Below are positions 5,512 through 8,369 of a stretch of DNA of 8,369 nucleotides, one piece after another. Source of the DNA: Bacillota bacterium (GTDB taxonomy: Bacteria; Bacillota; Clostridia; Oscillospirales; Ruminococcaceae); contig JAEWYJ010000013.1 in the NCBI GenBank assembly GCA_023395695.1, positions 1 through 8,369 of the forward strand, in the 5' to 3' direction. The position numbers and the translations under genes were made by a program. Numbering within the stretch: position 1 is the stretch's first letter; every line of letters starts with the position of its first letter. A model generated the notes under the pieces. That model did not search any database. It was not told where the DNA came from and was given only the letters and a program-made list of their open reading frames with translations.

Positions 5512-5835
5512 ATGGCATGTAACGCTTCTCACGATTTAACCGCCGCCATACCGACCGAGCGCGAACTCGATCTGCTAACCCAAATTTTTTCAATCTTTGC
5601 CGATTCAACCCGCATACGCATTATTTGTGCACTGCAGGACAACGAACTGAGTGTCAATGAGATATGCGCCGCGCTGGAGATGAGCCAGCCCGCCATTTCG
5701 CACCAGCTGCGCTTTCTTAAAAACGCCCGTGTTGTAAAGTGCCGCCGTGCAGGGCGCAGCAGCTTTTATTCTCTGGACGACTCGCATGTCTCTTTAATTT
5801 TAAAAATGGGCTTAGAACACGTAAGGGAGATTTGA
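5512..5835 (+). CDS. ArsR/SmtB-family metal-sensing repressor (Zn-type alpha-5 site)
   Basis: This 107-residue winged-helix repressor has the ArsR DNA-reading helix at about 56-70 (MSQPAISHQLRFLKNA) and the wing RRAGRSSFYSL (78-88). The last helix has D90-x-H92-x10-H103-xx-E106, the exact ligand pattern of the SmtB/CzrA alpha-5 site. That predicts sensing of Zn(II), and perhaps Co(II) or Cd(II). The alpha-3N site seems degraded: the N-terminus keeps Cys3-x3-His7, as in SmtB, but the alpha-3 helix reads ELSVNEI, with Ser where SmtB/CadC have Cys. Metal binding should release DNA and derepress the operon. ATG 5512 is preceded by GAGGTGA; an upstream in-frame ATG at 5449 lies before the promoter -35 and is rejected. 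The exporter gene starts 5 nt after the stop, so the pair is one operon. The family is secure; the inducing metal is inferred. Confidence 0.93.
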   Translation: MACNASHDLTAAIPTERELDLLTQIFSIFADSTRIRIICALQDNELSVNEICAALEMSQPAISHQLRFLKNARVVKCRRAGRSSFYSLDDSHVSLILKMGLEHVREI

Positions 5836-5840
5836 TATTT

Positions 5841-8006
5841 ATGGACCATTCGCATCACGAAGGGCACTGCCACAACCACAAATGCGCCTGCCACACACCG
5901 GCTAAGGCCACCGCTCAGACCCACGACTCCTCCGAGGGCGATTGCTGCGGACACGAGCACCCGCCGGGAGACGACCCGGAGGAACCGGCCCAACGGCCCG
6001 CACCCGTCGGCGAGGCCGTACCGCATACCTGCAACGCACACGACCATGAGCATAACCACAGTCATGACCATAACCATGAGCATAATCACAGCCACGAAAG
6101 CTGCCCGGCTTCCGGTTGCTGCGGCGATGACTGCGGCTGCGGCCACAGCCATGACGAAGCGCTTACGGCACCCTTTTCGCGTCCGCTGACCATTGTGGGC
6201 GCCGTGCTTGTCGCCGCCTCCCTGCTGCCGGCATGGGGCACACTTGCCCCCTGGATTTTAGGCGCCGGTACGCTGCTGATCGGCTATCCGCTTTTTGTAT
6301 CGGGCCTGAACGCCATGTTCCGGTCCTTTGCGCTTGACGAATTAAGTCTGATGACCATTGCGGTCATTGCCTCCTTTGGTCTGGCGGTTGCCTCCTCCGA
6401 CCCGATGGAAAGCCTGTTTGAGGCTTTTGCCGTGACGGCGCTGTTTCGTATTGGAAACTATCTGGAGGCACGCGCCATTGCCAAGAGCCAGCGCGATATT
6501 GAAGCGCTGACCAATATCCGGCCCGATACTGCCCTGCTGCTCACGCCCGACGGAAAGACACGTCAGGTCGCCGCCGAGCAGGTACCGGTCGGCAGCATGA
6601 TTGAGCTTCGGGCGGGAGACCGTATCCCAATCGACTGCGAGGTCGTCTCAGGCGCCGGCTATGTCGATCTTTCGGCCATTACCGGCGAACCGATTCCGAT
6701 TCAGGGCAGCGTGGGCACGCGGCTTCCCTCCGGCGCAATTAATCTGGACGGTCTGTTAACCTGCCGCACCACCGCGTCCTTTGCCGACTCCGCCGCTTCG
6801 CGCATTATTCGGATGGTACGTGAAGCCGCCGACAAAAAAGGGGACGCCGAAAAGCTAATCTCGCGCTTTGCGAGAATTTATACACCCATTGTCGTCGTGC
6901 TGGCCGTACTGCTGGCTGTTGTGCCGCCGCTGCTGGGCTTTGGCGCTTTTGGCATGTGGCTTTCGCGCGCGCTGGTATTCCTTGTCGCCTCCTGCCCCTG
7001 CGCACTGGTCATTTCGGTACCGCTGACCTTCTTTGCGGGCATTGGCACCGCCTCCCGCTCAGGCATTCTGGTCAAGGGCTCGCGCTACCTTGAAACGTTG
7101 GCCAAAACCGACTGCATTGCATTTGATAAGACCGGTACGCTGACGCAGGGCATTCCTACCGTTGAGAGCATGAAGCTGACCGACGGCTTTGACCGCGCAA
7201 CGCTGCTCGCTTTCGCCGCAGCGGCCGAACAGCGTTCCAACCATCCGGCAGCCAAAGCCGTGATGGCGTACGCCGGCGAACAGCCCGCTTTATCGGTGTC
7301 GGACTTTACCGAGCACAGCGGTATGGGCGTTTCTCTGACCTGCGAGGGCAAGCGCATTTTGTGCGGATCGTTTCGCCTGATGGCGCAAAATGGTGTCGAT
7401 TATACCCCGCTGGAGCCTGCCAATATCTATCTGGCGGTGGATAACCGGTTGGCCTGTGCATTTACGTTGACCGACCTCCCCCGACCCGAAGCAGCTCAGG
7501 CGCTGGCGATGCTGCGCGATCTGGGAATTACCGATTTTGCTATGCTGACGGGTGACGCCCAGCGCGCTTCCGAAAAAATTGCCGCACCGCTTGGCATCTC
7601 CACCGTATTCGCTCAGCTGTTGCCCGAACAGAAGCCCGAACGTCTCGCCGATTTGCGCGCCACCCATCACACAACCTTATTTGTGGGCGACGGCATCAAC
7701 GATGCACCGGTTTTGGCCGGAGCAGACGTTGGTATCGCAATGGGTCTGGGCACTGATACCGCCATTGAGGCCGCCGATGTTGTACTGGTCAACGAGCAGC
7801 TCACCGCCATTCCCCGCGCAATCAAGATCGCGCGCCGGACGGTGACCAAGGCGAATCAGAATATTGCATTTGCGTTGATAGTCAAAATTTCAGTGCTGTT
7901 GCTTGGCGCATTAGGCTTTGCTACCATGTGGATGGCTGTTTTTGCCGACGTCGGCGTAACCATTCTGGCCGTACTCAACGCTTTGACGCTGCTCTCGAAA
8001 AAATAA
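5841..8006 (+). CDS. P1B-2-type heavy-metal exporting ATPase (Zn/Cd/Pb), His-rich N-terminus
   Basis: This 721-residue membrane pump uses ATP to export divalent soft metals. The first 105 residues hold about 23 His and 11 Cys, with alternating HxH stretches at 67-85, and there is no GMTCxxC ferredoxin-like HMA domain. The actuator domain has TGE (281-283). The transmembrane metal site is Cys385-Pro-Cys387 in SCPCALVISVP. The phosphorylated Asp429 is in DKTGTLT, the nucleotide-binding His468-Pro469 in SNHPAAKA, and the hinge motif is GDGIND (616-621). Lys682 in helix 7 and Asp703 in ADVGVTILAVLNALTLL are the P1B-2 signatures seen in ZntA. ATG 5841 is 5 nt after the sensor stop, with AGGGAGA about 11 nt upstream; in-frame starts inside the sensor gene are rejected. 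The ArsR neighbour and the motifs together indicate Zn/Cd efflux (ZntA/CadA class). Which of these metals is the physiological substrate is not visible. Confidence 0.95.
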   Translation: MDHSHHEGHCHNHKCACHTPAKATAQTHDSSEGDCCGHEHPPGDDPEEPAQRPAPVGEAVPHTCNAHDHEHNHSHDHNHEHNHSHESCPASGCCGDDCGCGHSHDEALTAPFSRPLTIVGAVLVAASLLPAWGTLAPWILGAGTLLIGYPLFVSGLNAMFRSFALDELSLMTIAVIASFGLAVASSDPMESLFEAFAVTALFRIGNYLEARAIAKSQRDIEALTNIRPDTALLLTPDGKTRQVAAEQVPVGSMIELRAGDRIPIDCEVVSGAGYVDLSAITGEPIPIQGSVGTRLPSGAINLDGLLTCRTTASFADSAASRIIRMVREAADKKGDAEKLISRFARIYTPIVVVLAVLLAVVPPLLGFGAFGMWLSRALVFLVASCPCALVISVPLTFFAGIGTASRSGILVKGSRYLETLAKTDCIAFDKTGTLTQGIPTVESMKLTDGFDRATLLAFAAAAEQRSNHPAAKAVMAYAGEQPALSVSDFTEHSGMGVSLTCEGKRILCGSFRLMAQNGVDYTPLEPANIYLAVDNRLACAFTLTDLPRPEAAQALAMLRDLGITDFAMLTGDAQRASEKIAAPLGISTVFAQLLPEQKPERLADLRATHHTTLFVGDGINDAPVLAGADVGIAMGLGTDTAIEAADVVLVNEQLTAIPRAIKIARRTVTKANQNIAFALIVKISVLLLGALGFATMWMAVFADVGVTILAVLNALTLLSKK
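6045..6095 (+). repeat. Short in-frame tandem duplication in the His-rich leader
   Basis: Two copies of a 21-nt unit encoding HEHNHSH (6045-6065 and 6075-6095) lie 30 nt apart and differ at two third-codon positions. They create the alternating His run of the ATPase. Such repeats expand and contract easily, so length variation between strains would be expected. Confidence 0.6.
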
Positions 8007-8014
8007 GCGTCCTT

Positions 8015-8045
8015 ATAAGCCGACCCGGTAAACAATCCGGCTTAT
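8015..8045 (+). other. Hairpin just after the exporter gene
   Basis: ATAAGCCG (8015-8022) pairs with CGGCTTAT (8038-8045) around a 15-nt loop, 9 nt after the stop codon. No T run follows, so it is not a terminator by itself. It could protect the mRNA 3' end or act together with the next hairpin. Confidence 0.4.
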
Positions 8046-8067
8046 TGCACCGCCCCTAAACCGACTA

Positions 8068-8125
8068 CGCGTCCCTTAGAAAAACACGGCGCCGCTAAGC
8101 CGTCTTTCTAAGGGGCGCGTTTTTT
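8068..8125 (+). terminator. Strong intrinsic terminator of the sensor/exporter operon
   Basis: A 15-bp stem (8068-8082 with 8105-8119, one G-T wobble) encloses a 22-nt apical region that can form an inner CGGC/GCCG stem. A run of six T residues follows (8120-8125). The orientation fits the plus-strand exporter operon, whose last codon ends 61 nt upstream. Confidence 0.85.
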
Positions 8126-8369
8126 GCAAATTTACAAAGCCACCCCGGGCTAAACCGGAAGAACACGCTAATCGGGAAGGATGCCAAAGTGGCAAGCGGT
8201 TTTGCGCCAACCAAGGAAAGTTTGTAATATCCATAATATTTTCAACATATTGTATAAAAACCCAAGCAGGCTTAAAAAACTGCTTTTTGGCTGACAAGCC
8301 GGAGGACGCAGGGACGCCGCAACCCTTTGAGCACGGCAACACAGCCACACCCGGAATAATCCCCTAAGA
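8126..8369. other. Intergenic region at the right edge, no convincing gene
   Basis: Two overlapping minus-strand frames run through this stretch (8076-8348 and 8168-8350). They lack ribosome binding sites, match no family I know, and one extends into the terminator. An AT-rich patch (8222-8260) could hold a promoter but no good -35/-10 pair is evident. I found no tRNA and no riboswitch core. Confidence 0.4.
8254..8285 (-). terminator. Possible minus-strand terminator from a gene beyond the right edge
   Basis: Read on the minus strand, AAGCAG (8280-8285) pairs with CTGCTT (8264-8269) around a 10-nt loop, and the stem is followed by GGGTTTTTAT. The stem is only 6 bp, so the call is weak. It would serve a convergent minus-strand gene, none of which is visible. 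Confidence 0.25.

Noticed and set aside
5739..5840. 34-residue upstream extension of the exporter ATPase
   Set aside because: It is out of frame inside the sensor coding sequence. The ATG at 5841 follows the sensor stop with a ribosome binding site and begins the His-rich leader.
8286..8360. Riboswitch-like run (GGACGCAGGGACGCCGCAACC) near the right edge
   Set aside because: Compared by eye with c-di-GMP, SAM and cobalamin riboswitch cores, the conserved nucleotides and pairing partners are missing.

Overview
The window looks like a chromosomal piece of a strictly anaerobic, moderately GC-rich Firmicute. An Oscillospiraceae/Ruminococcaceae-type gut bacterium is my best guess. The reasons are strong AGGAGG-type ribosome binding sites, near-consensus sigma-A promoters, an oxygen-sensitive class III ribonucleotide reductase operon with NrdR boxes, and a DUF1292 (YrzB-like) gene. 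The taxonomic guess is inference.

Layout, left to right. (1) 42-395, minus strand: a small acidic DUF1292 protein with a Cys/His-rich N-terminus and its own promoter. (2) 396-971: a gene-poor stretch. It holds the DUF1292 promoter, a divergent plus-strand consensus promoter (511-539) and a perfect 15-bp hairpin followed by a short T run (810-851). Together the last two outline an orphan transcript of about 300 nt with no convincing protein, a candidate small RNA. (3) 972-4067, minus strand: the anaerobic ribonucleotide reductase operon, nrdD - glycyl-radical small protein - nrdG. A TTGACA-17-TAGAAT promoter overlaps one NrdR box, and a second box lies 33 bp away (centre to centre) in the leader. 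The three genes overlap (11 nt and 4 nt), so they are probably translationally coupled. (4) 4172-5383, minus strand: an MFS transporter. (5) 5512-8006, plus strand: an SmtB/CzrA-type ArsR metal sensor followed after 5 nt by a His-rich P1B-2-type Zn/Cd-exporting ATPase. These form a metal-resistance operon that ends in a strong intrinsic terminator at 8068-8125. (6) 8126-8369: intergenic, with a possible minus-strand terminator and no convincing gene.

The most interesting feature is in the reductase operon. The 780-residue NrdD has the ATP-cone, the catalytic core with the MGCR cysteine and a Cys-rich zinc motif. It lacks the C-terminal glycyl-radical segment that completes NrdD in E. coli and phage T4. 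That segment (RRITGY motif, then an RFN..K..EV..RVKH tail) is encoded as a separate 58-residue protein between nrdD and nrdG, with its own excellent ribosome binding site. The sequence therefore suggests a split class III reductase. The catalytic subunit would form the thiyl radical, and the small protein would carry the stable glycyl radical installed by NrdG. This resembles the way YfiD supplies a spare glycyl-radical domain to pyruvate formate-lyase.

The metal operon is self-contained. The sensor presumably represses a promoter whose spacer carries ATATG/CATAT repeats, and metal binding at its alpha-5 site (D90, H92, H103, E106) would release expression of the exporter. The divergently placed MFS gene shares the same 128-bp intergenic region and may share the operator.
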